DNA of 64,000 nt from contig SNVD02008762.1 in assembly GCA_013180625.2 (NCBI GenBank), positions 124,001 to 188,000 of the forward strand. The letters are read 5' to 3'. The DNA comes from Boswellia sacra (lineage: Eukaryota > Streptophyta > Magnoliopsida > Sapindales > Burseraceae). The notes below the pieces were generated by a model. It had not been told where the DNA came from, ran no database searches, and worked only from the letters and a program-made list of their open reading frames with translations. Each line of letters starts with the position of its first letter. Positions within the stretch are counted from its first letter, which is position 1. The translations under genes were made by a program, and so were the position numbers. This document shows positions 33,178 through 43,941 of this stretch, one piece after another.

Positions 33178-33382
33178 TAGTATAGAAACCGCCATCGATT
33201 GATGCATCAGAAGCAAGAGAAGAAAGGGTGCGATTGAGATTTGTGGCATATGTACTATTAGCTGTGACGTTTCTAGTATTATAACAAAACTAGTGGGTGG
33301 AAACAGCGATGGTTATAAGAATAGATGAAAGAACACAAACCAAATTTGTAAACCCCTAAAGGGCATGGTTATGAAGTCTCAT
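33178..33382 (-). pseudogene. CRK gene 5' fragment (array copy A)
   Basis: The minus-strand start is at 33382 (MRLHNHAL). A signal-peptide-like segment follows, then FCYNTRNVTANSTYATNLNR and TLSSLASDASIDGGFYT, the beginning of the first DUF26 (Gnk2-like) domain of cysteine-rich receptor-like kinases. Two TAG stops interrupt the signal region. The gene is cut at 33178 by the LTR/primer-site remnant. It matches the start of copy B (48777) both in coding and upstream flank. Intact CRKs are plasma-membrane receptor kinases. Confidence 0.72.
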
Positions 33383-34168
33383 TTCTTAGCTATATAATCA
33401 CAATGGTTTGATATTAATAAGTACGGTGAACCTGTACTTATAATTTACAATTAATCAGAAAAGTGTAAAGTATAAGCAAACAGGATAGGGAGAAGCGGGA
33501 TTCTATAGGGAATTGAAAGGCAAAATTAAGGGAAGGGAAAAATTGTTGCACCTTCCCTTACATATCTTTGTTTAAAAATAATGACCTCCCCTATGTCTCT
33601 ACCGGAAACATGGTTCATTGACCTCCGATACCATTGGTCCCATTAAAACTAATTAACATAAGGTTAATTTTGTACTTTCAAAAATAAGAAAAAAGTCATC
33701 ATGAATGAAGGGTGTTACTGAGATTTTAACAGTCAAACATGGTCAACAATTAAAAACAATTAATTATTATTTTTAAGGGTTGAGATAGTTTTTAATAATA
33801 TTTTTGAAAGTAGAAGGTTGTTGGCTTTTCAACAAACTTAGATTGACCACCTCTGACCAAAGCTTAGGCTGCAAGATTACAAGAGCACAACGGTGAATTG
33901 AATCTCAGTTTAAAAATAGGATTTAGCTCAGGGTATTTAGATGATTGCCTAATGGCAGCCAACGAGCATGAAGGACCAAAAAATGTTAAGGTGACAGTTG
34001 GCCAGATGTCCGCTTTAAAAATTAATATTTTAAATATTATCACAAATGTGTAGTTTGATTAGTCTACTTCTAAATTGTTTTCGAAGACATGATATAAATT
34101 AGTAGAATCATTTCAAGTTTGTTAATTTGTTGTATTGTTTCGTTTTATCAGGTTTTCAACTTTGCTAT
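33383..34168. other. Upstream flank of CRK copy A (duplicated segment)
   Basis: The sequence parallels the flank upstream of CRK copy B (about 48778-49560). Shared blocks include tcttagctatataat, cctcccct near gacctcc, and agattttaa(a)cagtc(g/a)aacat. No ORF. It belongs to a tandem segmental duplication. Confidence 0.65.
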
Positions 34169-34879
34169 CACTACAAGAAAAATGCTCATATTTGGCGGTC
34201 TTGAAAGCGCCACCAATGGCACCGTCAAATATGGTCAATTTGGCGGTCGATCAACCTACCAAATATGCACCTGACTATACTTGGCGGTTTTTGGCCGCCA
34301 AGTATAAATAGTTTTAAAAATTAAAAAAATATATATTTACTTGGCAGTTTTTACCCACCAAATATATATTTAATTATACTTGGCGGTTTTTGGCTGTCAA
34401 GTATAAATAGTTTTAAAAATTAAAAAATATATATATATACTTGGCAGTTTTTAACCGCCAAGTATATATTTAATTACACGTAGAGTGTAAGAAATAGTGA
34501 AACAATTGAAGGACCAAAAATTGATTCTCAGAGATGGAATCTGTCAGTTGATTTAAAGAAGTTATCCATAAGATTTAAAATCATTCATCATTTATAGGCA
34601 TCAGTTAAGAGAAAGTGTCTAGCTGAAACAAAGATGTGGTTATAATTTTGTGACACAATAACCACTTTGGTCCACCAAAAAGCAACAAGTGGGACAAGGT
34701 TATTCAAATCAACAAGTCCAGCAGATTAATAATCCCCAAATTTTAATACTTGTAAGTAATAGCACATACAAGTTTTTTATTGGTTCAAGAAAATACCGAT
34801 TATTTGAGAAGTAACTGGTATTGCTGTATAGAATATAATATATGTAACAAGTTTAGAGCACCAGACTCTCGATTTACCT

Positions 34880-35093
34880 GTAATGAAAGAATAACATTTA
34901 CAACGTTATATAACTGCTTTGCATCTAATGGGTTACCAACAATCTGTGAGGGTAATCTTGATAATAAGAGAGCAGCCTGAACAGGTTAAAAAAGGAAGTT
35001 AGAATGAATAAAATAACCACAGGAGTTCCAGCAATTTGGTTAACGATTACCTTTAAATCCTCTGCTGTGCAGTCTGATATGGGCCATATATGA
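34880..35093 (-). pseudogene. Captured exons of an unidentified gene
   Basis: Two minus-strand blocks have splice-like borders: about 35093-35054 (WPISDCTAEDLK, then a gtaatc donor) and about 34979-34880 ([20 protein letters not shown], then [13 protein letters not shown]). They read as one helical protein segment. I cannot name the family. Their place inside a small CACTA element suggests capture. Confidence 0.4.
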
Positions 35094-35094
35094 A

Positions 35095-35465
35095 CTCGAC
35101 ACTTGACACTACAAAACAAACTCAACGCGCGAACTCGACAACCGACACTCGACTATTTATAGCTATATATGGCACTCGACACTCGACACGCGAACTCGAC
35201 AACCGACACTCGACACGCGAACTCGACAACCGACACTCGACTATATGAGCTCGACAACCGGTACTCGACTATATGAGCTCAACAACCGATACTCGACTAT
35301 ATGAATATTTGTAGCTATATGTGGCACTCGACACTCGACTGTATATGAACTTGACACTCGACTATATATGAACTCGACACTCGAACACTCGACAACCGAC
35401 ACTCGACTATATGAACTCGACAACCGATAATTGACACTACAAAACCAACTCGACACACAAACTCG
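35095..35465. repeat. Minisatellite of (a)actcgacaaccgacactcgac units
   Basis: More than ten degenerate 10- to 22-bp units built from actcgacac / actcgacaacc / actcgactatatg run for about 370 bp. This is unusual within a small CACTA element and could have grown from subterminal repeats. Confidence 0.88.
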
Positions 35466-35635
35466 ACACCACTCTAGGGTTTCTGTATGAAAAAACCCTA
35501 ACCCACAAAATTAATGAAGACAACAACAAAGCGAAAAGCCAAACTCTTTGCTTTTAAAGACGAAGTAGAAGCAAATGCCTATAACAAGCAACATAAAACA
35601 ATCAAAATCTGCTCAAATAACATAAACAAAATTGC

Positions 35636-35855
35636 AGGGCTGCTGGTTTCGCAGGGCTGCTGGAGTCGGCGAGTTATGGGGCTGCTGGAGTCGGTACCTC
35701 GCAGGGCTGTTGGAGTCGACAAGGCTGGAGTAAGTGTTGCACGATGCTGGAGTCGCGAGTCGTAGGGCTGCTACTGTCAGCGCAAGGCGAGGTTGTTGGA
35801 GTCGACGAGTTGCGGGGCTGCTGGAGTCGGTGCCTTGCAGGGCTATTAGAGTCGG
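35636..35855. repeat. Minisatellite of cagggctgctggagtcgg units
   Basis: About seven imperfect copies of an 18- to 40-bp unit containing ggctgctggagtcggcgag. ORFs through it on either strand (for example 36012-35674) are simple-sequence artefacts. Confidence 0.85.
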
Positions 35856-36235
35856 CGATTTGAGCTACAATGAAATTGATTTGAGAAGAAACATGTGAAT
35901 CATAGGAGGGATTTGAGAAGAAATCGATGTGAGTAAATGATGAGTGGGTAAGGGAGTAGATGATGGCGGCTAGGGCAAAAGAAGGACTGAAGGAGTAAAC
36001 AACGGTGAACAAATGGGAGGGAAATAAAAAAGGGAAAGAGGAAAAATATAAAGGTTTTTTTTTTTCTAATGTACATACATGTCACTTATTTTAAAAGTGA
36101 TAAATGAAATTATTGAAAGTGACAAATAATATCAAAAAGTAGGGTTGACTTTCCATATTATATTTCTCACTTATCTAAAAAACCGCCAAATAAAAAATTT
36201 GCAAAGTGACAAATATTTAAAAAATTCTTGTAGTG

Positions 36236-37725
36236 TATCAATTTTATGATCTTTTTCTCTGTTCAATCTCAAAAATGACATTTAAATTAAATTATTAATA
36301 CGACATGAGCACAAAACACAGTTTATATTAGCATAACAGAACTTCATAAGTATTGACCAACGAAACTGGACTACATCAAATATCAAGTGCGACTCAACAG
36401 AGTGAGGAGTTAAAGATATAGAATTTAGTTTGTGCCTTTTAGCTGGTTTTGATGGATTTGCAATGTGAGTGGATGAGTTTTTTTTCAATGACTGTTATTT
36501 TCTTAATTCTTTAAGGTCATTGAAGCTTATCCACCTTTGAATGACTGAATTCTTAAAGGTGAAAATGGGAAAACTTTTGTCATCTAGGTTGAATTTTTAA
36601 ACCCACATTCAACAAATGAAAAGGACAAGATATTGTATCCCTTGTTTACAAATAACTATTTGAAATGAAAAGATCCAGTAGCTGGTGATATCATTTCCAA
36701 ATTATACATACTTCTGCTTGCCAAGTAGCAACTGAGGCACATATATATAAGCAAAGAAAATCAGGAATAATGATTTCCTACTTGAATTCTAAACTTTTAT
36801 AACAATAGAAATTGCAGAGACCGAATAAAACAATGTACTAAAGTTGGATGTCAAATAATATATTCTCCATGAATTTTTGTTTTTTGAAGCTTGGAAACGT
36901 CAGGATTGCCCATCAGCTGGCTGAGCCAGTTGCTTCTCCTAAGCATAAAAGTGTTCAAGTGGGGATGCTCTACTCTCTCTATATATATGCACCAAACCAA
37001 ATCAAGTTGATCTTTTTCTATTTTTGGTGCTGTTGGGTGCTAGTAATTTGGTAAATGCATAATGGTGTTTCTGATTAAGTATATTGGTCCGCAGCATATA
37101 GGATTGATGGCCAATACAGGTTCATTGTCATGGGCCTATGATTAATCTTCAAGATTTCCACGTTTTTGTATTTTTTTACTCATTGGGCAGCACATATTCT
37201 GTTATGCATCTTTTTTTGGGTCAAGGAGCGAGCCATTGCTAAGGAGAAAGAGATCTTGATTGTTACTAAGCAAGAGCTTTCTCCAAGAGTAAAATCAAAA
37301 CCTCAATGTTTGGGTTGGAAATTATCGACAGTCCTATCAATAAAAAACAATTGGTTTAAAAATCAAATAAAATAATAATAATAGGATGGACAGTGTCAAT
37401 TATCAATTGGGTCTAAATGTTCACTGCTATAAATCTAAATATCAAGTCATTTTAAGTAGGAGAAAGTCAAGAGAAAAAGGGTACATTTAGATTTTTTTTT
37501 CCCTTCTTTAATAATTTTATGTTAAGATAAAATTGTCAAAGAAAAATGAAACGAAAATAGGGGTTGGTGAGATAGAACATGAGGGCTGAAATGAACCACT
37601 CAACTACAATATGATGCCATAGAAATCATTAAACAGCTTGTGAGCTACTAGCTTAGCTTAAGGCTGTTTGTACCCTTCGAAATACTTGTTTCTCCTGGCT
37701 GGTTATTTTAGCTAGTTGGAAATAT
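36236..37725. other. CRK-array flank, copy X 3' flank (gene body absent)
   Basis: 36640-37100 parallels 42830-43080 and 50440-50830. Shared features are a c(c/t)gatgg/ttgctaataa-like start, a block with gccca(t)ct/catc..gagcca(g/c)tt, gcttctcctaa and gtggggatgct, followed by ctctatata. In the other copies this segment lies 3' of the kinase exons. Here no kinase exons follow, so a fourth unit lost its gene. The rest is non-coding. Confidence 0.6.
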
Positions 37726-38280
37726 TGTGCACAATGGAAGCGATACCAACAAAACAACCAAATGCATAACCACAAACTATGCCAGATAATTGAATATAAT
37801 AGCAACTAAAGAGGCAACCAATCAACCAACAATACAGAAATAAAAGGAACACCAAGATTTAACGAGGTTCGGTATTAGTACCTACATCCTCGGGCGTCGC
37901 TAAAGAAGCCTTTCACTATCTTCAAAGAGAATTACAAACTTTTAGGCCACAATACAAATACCACAACTATTAGGCTAAACTGTAATTATCTAAATAGTTG
38001 GACCAAACTGTAATTACCCAAACAATTTGGGTAATACTACAAATATCCAAAATTAAAAAGGAAAAAAAGTAAATATTACAAACTTTAAGGTCCTTAATGA
38101 AAGGCCCTTAAACTATGAGGTCTTATATGAGACCTTACACAATATGGGGGGCAAAGGAGAATTTCTAATGGGACACATAAACATCTCTCACATGGCTTCT
38201 TTTATAAGCCCACATGAGACCCAAGTTTCGCTACTTAACCAATGCAAGATTTCTCCCACTTGCATATGAGCCAAAACTAA
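37726..38280 (-). repeat. 3' LTR of the gag-deleted Copia
   Basis: Matches 41979-42528 through shared blocks such as caaactatgcca(g/a)ataattg, cctcgggcgtcgct(a/g)aagaa and catatgagccaaaact. Confidence 0.85.
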
Positions 38281-38384
38281 ATAAATCTCTACCTTGGCGA
38301 ATATGCCGGTCCATCATACATTTCTTCTTTTTCCCATATTCTCTATCACAGCTGCAACGCCTCCAAATGCGCTTAATGGTGCGA

Positions 38385-41300
38385 TCAAACTCGCATAATG
38401 TTGATCAAGTACAGACAATGACTGAACTTGATCGTTGTCACAACCTTAGTGAACATATCTGCGGGATTCTCGGCAGTCCCAATCTTCTGAAGTAAGATTC
38501 TCTCTTCTTCAATAATCTCCTGCACAAAATGATACCGAACATCAATATGCTTCATACGAACATGGAACACTGGATTCTTCGCTAAGTGGATAGCACTCTG
38601 ACTGTTAGAATAAAGAGTGATCTTCTTCTGCCCAATTCCCAATTCATCCAGCAATCCCTGTAACCAAATAGCTTCCTTCACAACCTCTGTCATTGCCATA
38701 TACTCTGCCTCTATAGTAGACAAAGCCACCGTAGACTGTAAAGCAGACTTTCAACTCACTGGTGATCGTGCAAGAGTAAACACAAAACCGGTTGTCGACC
38801 AACGTTTATCCAAATCACCAGCATAATCAGAATCAACATAACCAATAACATACTGATCACATTTATCATCCCTCTCAAAGACTAAGCCAACATCTACGGT
38901 TTTCAATAAATATCGTAGAATCCATTTCACTGCTTGCCAATGTCCTTTATCAGGATCATGCATGTACCTGCTACAACTCCAACTGCATTTGAAATGTCGG
39001 GTCTTGTACAAACCATAGTATACATCAGGCTACCAACTACATTAGTATATGGAACTCAAGACATATACTCTCGTTCCTCATCTGTATTAGGAGATAAAGA
39101 TGCACTGAGCTTCATATATGGAGCAAGTGGGGTACTTTCAGGTTTTGACTGCTCTGTAATGCCAAACTGCTGTAATACCTTCTTCAGATACTGCTTCTGA
39201 GTCAAACAAATCTTGCCTCTCCCTCTATCTCTACTAATCTCCATACCTAGTATCTTCTTAGCTTCACCCAAATCTTTCATCTCAAACTCTCAATTCAACT
39301 GAGTCTTCAACTTTGTAATTTCTTCGACATTCGTCGAAGCTATTAACATATCATCAACATACAAGAGTAGATAAATGAAAGACCATCACGTAGCCTCTAG
39401 AAATACACACAATTATCAAATTTGCTTCTTGTGTACCTCTAACCCATCATAAACCGATCAAATCACTTATACCACTGCCTCGGAGATTTCTTCAAACCAT
39501 AAAGCAATCTTTTCAGTTTTCACACCAAATTTTCCTTACTAGCAACTTTGAATCCCTCTGGCTGAGTCATATAGATTTCCTCTTCCAAGTCACCATGTAA
39601 AAATGCAATTTTTACATCAAGTTGAACTAGTTCCATATTCATCTGAGCTACCAAGGCCAACAAAATTCTAATAGAAGAATGTTTCACAACTGGAGAAAAT
39701 ACCTCATTGTAGTCAATTCCTTCCCTCTGAGCGTAGCCTTTAGCCACCAACCTTGCCTTGTAGCGGACGTCATTCTTGTCAGGAAATCCATCTTTCTTTG
39801 TATATACCCTTTTGCACCCAATTACCTTTTTACCCTTCGTTAGTTGAGCTAGGTCCCAAGTTTCATTCTTTTGAAGAGACTGCATCTTTTCGCTCATAGC
39901 TGTCTTCCATTGATCAACTTCAGAACATCTGACTGCCTCTTTATAAGTGGAAGGAACATCATCATCTACAATTGGAAGCGCATAGGCCACCATATCAGCA
40001 AATTGAGCAGGTCTACGAATCTCACGTCTTAGCCTATTAACTGCGATAGATTCTTGTTGCTGTTAAGGTTCCTGAGTAGAGCCCTCTCCATCATCTCCCA
40101 AATCCTCCTTTGTCATAGGAGTACCATCATCTGTCTCAACAGATCTAACTGGGTTCAATGTTGTCGTTTCAAACTCCACCTTCTGCTGAGTATGCTCCAC
40201 CTACTGTGGAGTACCATTTACCTTTGTCTGGTTTTCTGATTTATTCAACATTGAAGACTCATCAAATGTCACATCTCGGCTGGATGCAATCTTCCTCGAA
40301 CTAGGACACCAAAGACGATATCCTTTTACTCCTGAAGCGAACCCCAAGAAAATCGTTTTCTTGGCTCTAGGATCCAGCTTAGATTCTTTCACATGAAACT
40401 ATGCAGTGGAACCAAAAACATGTAAATAATCATAATCAGAAGCAGGTTGTCCAGACCATACCTCTAATGGAGTTCTATCACCAATAGCAGCTGAAGGTAG
40501 ACGATTAATGAGATGACACGCATAAGTCACAGCCTCAACCCAAAATTCCTTGCCTAACCCCAACATTGGACAACATACACTGAACTTTCTTCAGCAATGT
40601 CCGGTTCATGCATTCTGCCACCCCATTCTGTTGTAGCGTACCTCTAACAGTAACATGACATACAATACCTTCATCTTGACACATTCAAAAACTGATCACT
40701 GCAATACTCACCACTATTGTCTGTTCTGAGATGCTTGATTTTCTTGTCAGTTTGTGTCTCAGTCATCTTTTTCCATTTAAGGAAGGCACTAAGTACATCA
40801 TCTTTTGATTTCAAACAGTACACCCAAGTTCTTCTGGAAAAGTCATCAACAAAAGTAACAAAGTAGTGCCTACTTCCCATCGATGCGGTTTTGGTAGGTC
40901 CCCACATATCTGAGTGAACATAATCAAGAATATCCTTGGTATTATGAATAGCGGTGTCAAATTTCACTCTCTTCTACTTTCCCAGAACACAATGCTCACA
41001 AAAATCCAACTTACAGGTCTTTGCACCTTTCAATAAGCCTCGTTTCACCAAACTGAATAAGACTTTTTCACCTACATGTCCTAATCACATATGCCACAGT
41101 CTAGTGATCTTTGAATCTGTATCATTATCAGAAACCATAGCTGCTGATCTAATAATCGTACTACCATTACAGTAATACAAGTTGTTCCTCCTAGTGCCTT
41201 TCAATACCACAAGAGCGCCTGAAGTGACCCTCAGAATACCATCTCGAATAGATACTGCATAGCTTTTAGATTCCAAGGCTCCCAAAGAGATAATATTCTT

Positions 41301-41843
41301 CTTCAACTTCGGTACATACCGAACATCTATCAGAACTCTAGTTAGTCGATCATGATTCCTCAATCAGATCGAACCTATCCCAGCAGTATGACAAATTTCA
41401 TCGTTGCCCATATGCATAACTCCACCATCAAGCTCTTCAAACTGAAAGATCCATTCTCTATGCGGACACATATGATAAGTACAACCCGAATCCATAATCC
41501 ACTCATCAAAACCAGAAATGGATGGGTGACCAACTGGACATATATCTGAATCACTATCATCCTCACGCTCGATAACACATGCATCAGAAATAGCCTTGCC
41601 CTTATCTTTCTTTTTCAACTTCAGACAATCTTGCTTCCAATGCCCTTTTTCATGACAAAAGACACACTCATCTTTTCCTAATCTACCCCTCGACCAAGAT
41701 TTTTTCCTTTTTCCTGGTTTCCTACTTTGACTACGCCCTCTCACTGTCAATGCATCTATTTTTGCATTTGTCACAGTCACTGTCTTTTCTAGTACAATTG
41801 ACGATGATGCCATCACTACCTCTGACAAATAAGCTCGATACAC
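38385..41843 (-). pseudogene. Copia polyprotein (gag tail, protease, integrase, RT, RNase H), broken
   Basis: From 41843 down: zinc knuckle CVFCHEKGHWKQDC; protease WIMDSGCTYHMC with the catalytic Asp present; integrase zinc domain and core (41363-40620, with DMWGPTKTASMGSRHYFVTF and LQQNGVAECMNRTL); the linker VFLGF-type block (40392-40201); RT (39993-39056, with LVAKGYAQREGIDYNEVFSP and a YVDD box near 39345); and RNase H (39011-38385, with STIEAEYMA and HIDVRYHFVQEII). At least six stops or frameshifts separate these, so it is inactive. The motifs fit a Tork/Tnt1-like Copia, by inference. Confidence 0.88.
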
Positions 41844-41978
41844 AAATCACCAATAACCAAGCTCCAAACAAACTATTATATTCAATAACTACCAATCCAA
41901 ACTCAACAGCCCAAAATGATAGTAAGTGCTTCAAAGAATAGCCACTCACTACCCAAAACCTTAGGCTCTAATACCAAT

Positions 41979-42528
41979 TGTTACGGAAAACGGAAGTGAC
42001 ACCAGTAAAACAACCAAATGCACAATCACAAACTATGCCAAATAATTGAATATAATAGCAACTAAAGAGGCAACCAATCAATCAATAATGCAGAAATAGA
42101 AAGAACACTAAGATTTTGACGACGTTCAGTATTAGTACCTACGTCCTCGGGCGTCGCTGAAGAAACCTTTCACTATCTTCAAAGAGAATTACGAACTTTT
42201 GGGCCACAATATAAATACCACAACTAACTGCAATTACCCAAATAGTTGGGCTAAACTTTAATTACCCAAATAATTTAGGCAATACTACAAATACCCAAAA
42301 TCAAAAGGCGAAAAAAGCAAATATTACAAACTCTAAGGTCCTTAATGAAAGGCCTTTAAACTATGAAGTCTTAAATGAGACCTTACACAATATAAGGGGT
42401 GAAGGAGAATTTCTAATGGGACACATAAACATCTCTCACATGGCTTCTTTTATAAGCCCACATGAGACCCAAGTTTTGCTACTTAACCAATGTGGGATTT
42501 CTCTCACTTGCATATGAGCCAAAACTCA
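41979..42528 (-). repeat. 5' LTR of the gag-deleted Copia
   Basis: On the plus strand the unit runs from TGTTACGGAAAACGG to ccaaaactca. It is homologous to 37726-38280, with scattered differences. Confidence 0.85.
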
Positions 42529-43345
42529 ATAGCAAAATGGAAAGCAAATTGAAAGAAAAGAAGAGACAAAAGCAAAAGAAGAAACAGATAAAAGAAAGTG
42601 AATTGATTTGACATAGTAATAACATGGAATGAGAACAAGTTACAATTAAAACTCGAAGATTTCATAGTTAGAAATATAAGTGTAAAAAACAAAAATTGTA
42701 TCAAGTATAAATGTAAAAATTAATGCCTATAATTGAACTTCATTCCATAGGAAGGAAATGTTTCCTCCAAATGATGATAAAAAATCCGTTTGTTCCTTTT
42801 CTCAAAACCAATTAATCAAATAAAGAGGAAAATGGTATTGTATCCCATATTACGGGGAAAAAAAAAACTATTTGACATGTGAATGATCCGATTGCTAATA
42901 AATTACCATATAAGCTTGGAAACTGTGGGCTTCTCCATCTCGTTGAGCCACTTTGCTTCACCTAAATCATAAAAGTTTCCGTGTGGGGATGCTATATTCT
43001 CTATATATGAGTTGAACCAAGTCAACCTCTATCTTCTTTTGGTACAGTAAGATGGTTTGCCGCTCGCGAATTGGACTGATAGTAAATGCTGCCTCAGATA
43101 GCACCTGATAAGAAATTAGTAAAAGAAATCTTTCCACATTTTATAACCACTTGTTACATTAACTAATCATCCTGGACCAAAATGCAGATCTCTTTAGGCA
43201 AAAGTGGGAAAATTATGTGACTTAAAGCTGATAAAATCAGTTACAACTTTCCCAGAAGCTAATGTACAATATATGCAATATCAAAGGAACTAGGCTGGTA
43301 TTCTACCAACGTTTAGGTAGTTCTTTACAGAGTCATTAGAACTCG
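42529..43345. other. CRK copy B 3' flank
   Basis: 42830-43345 aligns by eye with 50440-51130 (CRK copy C 3' flank). Shared blocks are gtggggatgc(t/c)atattctctatat, gttga(a/t)cca(a/t)gtcaacctctatct, and (a/t)ggcagttctttaca(g/a)agtcat. No gene. Confidence 0.65.
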
Positions 43346-43644
43346 AACTTCTTTATCAATTACAGAATAGATTGCCCGCTCTTCGAATGGAACTTCCTCT
43401 TCACCCAACAGAGCTCGGACCGTGTCTTCCAGTTATACGCATTGACCATCTCTTCAATTTCATATTTCATGTCGATATGATTTAGTGATATAAAAATGCT
43501 CCAACTAAGGATCAGCATGTTCTATTTTCTCTCACGGAAACCTTTTTCTTGGAGGCATAATCATAAGATAAGGATTGATTACTTCTTGGGACACATTCAC
43601 CCTCGAAGGTTTAGAGAATGGATTTTCTTCGCTTTTAAGAGGCT

Positions 43645-43941
43645 TTAGACAGAGAAAACAGAATCTATTTTGGCTAATCCTTTTCTTGACATGCGTACTA
43701 TGAGAGAAAAGGGATACTCGTGTGGGGCCTTAAAGGATGTAGGCTCATGTGAGGATGAGGAAGCTAACAAGGCTGCATATGCTAAAAGAAGTGGATGAGG
43801 AGTGGACTGCATTGAATAGAATGCTCGTGGTCGCCGGGTACCATCACGACTCCGGGTCACCATAGGATGAATGGAGCCCGAAGTAGAAGAAGAATGTGGT
43901 GCAGGAGGCTGTTGAGCAGGAACAACAAGTGTGGAAGACAA
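43645..43941 (-). pseudogene. Copia polyprotein scrap (integrase/RT linker)
   Basis: The minus-strand frame contains HPMVTRSRDGTRRPRAF, then LLASSSSHEPTSFKAPHEYP. This is the typical region between integrase and RT of Copia (HxMxTRxKxGIxKP .. EPxxxxxAxxxPxW). Compared with CRK copy C, about 0.9 kb (43346-44235) is extra here, so it is a truncated insertion in the copy B flank. Confidence 0.65.

Larger units (their letters stand above)
34169..36235. mobile_element. 2.07-kb non-autonomous CACTA element, TSD TAT
   Basis: The left end CACTACAAGAAAAATGCTCA is at 34169 and the right end aaaaaattcttgtagtg at 36235. A perfect TSD TAT lies at 34166-34168 and 36236-36238. Subterminal TTTGGCGGTC repeats (34192-34470) and the right arm are of the same family as the inner CACTA at 18234-23883. 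It contains two exon-like blocks on the minus strand and two minisatellites, but no transposase. Confidence 0.92.
37726..42528 (-). mobile_element. Copia LTR retrotransposon with deleted gag
   Basis: The element reads on the minus strand. The 5' LTR is at 41979-42528 and the 3' LTR at 37726-38280, about 550 bp each and clearly similar along their length. The primer-binding region lies beside 41968 (ggtattagagcc on the minus strand, a diverged tRNA-Met type). Only about 130 bases separate it from the gag tail, so most of gag is missing. Pol follows: protease, integrase, RT and RNase H. I found no clean TSD. Confidence 0.88.

Noticed and set aside
35241..36012. Minus-strand ORFs rich in Ser/Arg/Val and Pro/Ser
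   Set aside because: They translate minisatellite arrays.
37721..42533. TSD of the gag-deleted Copia (aatat versus atagc/aatag)
   Set aside because: The flanks do not match well enough to claim a duplication.
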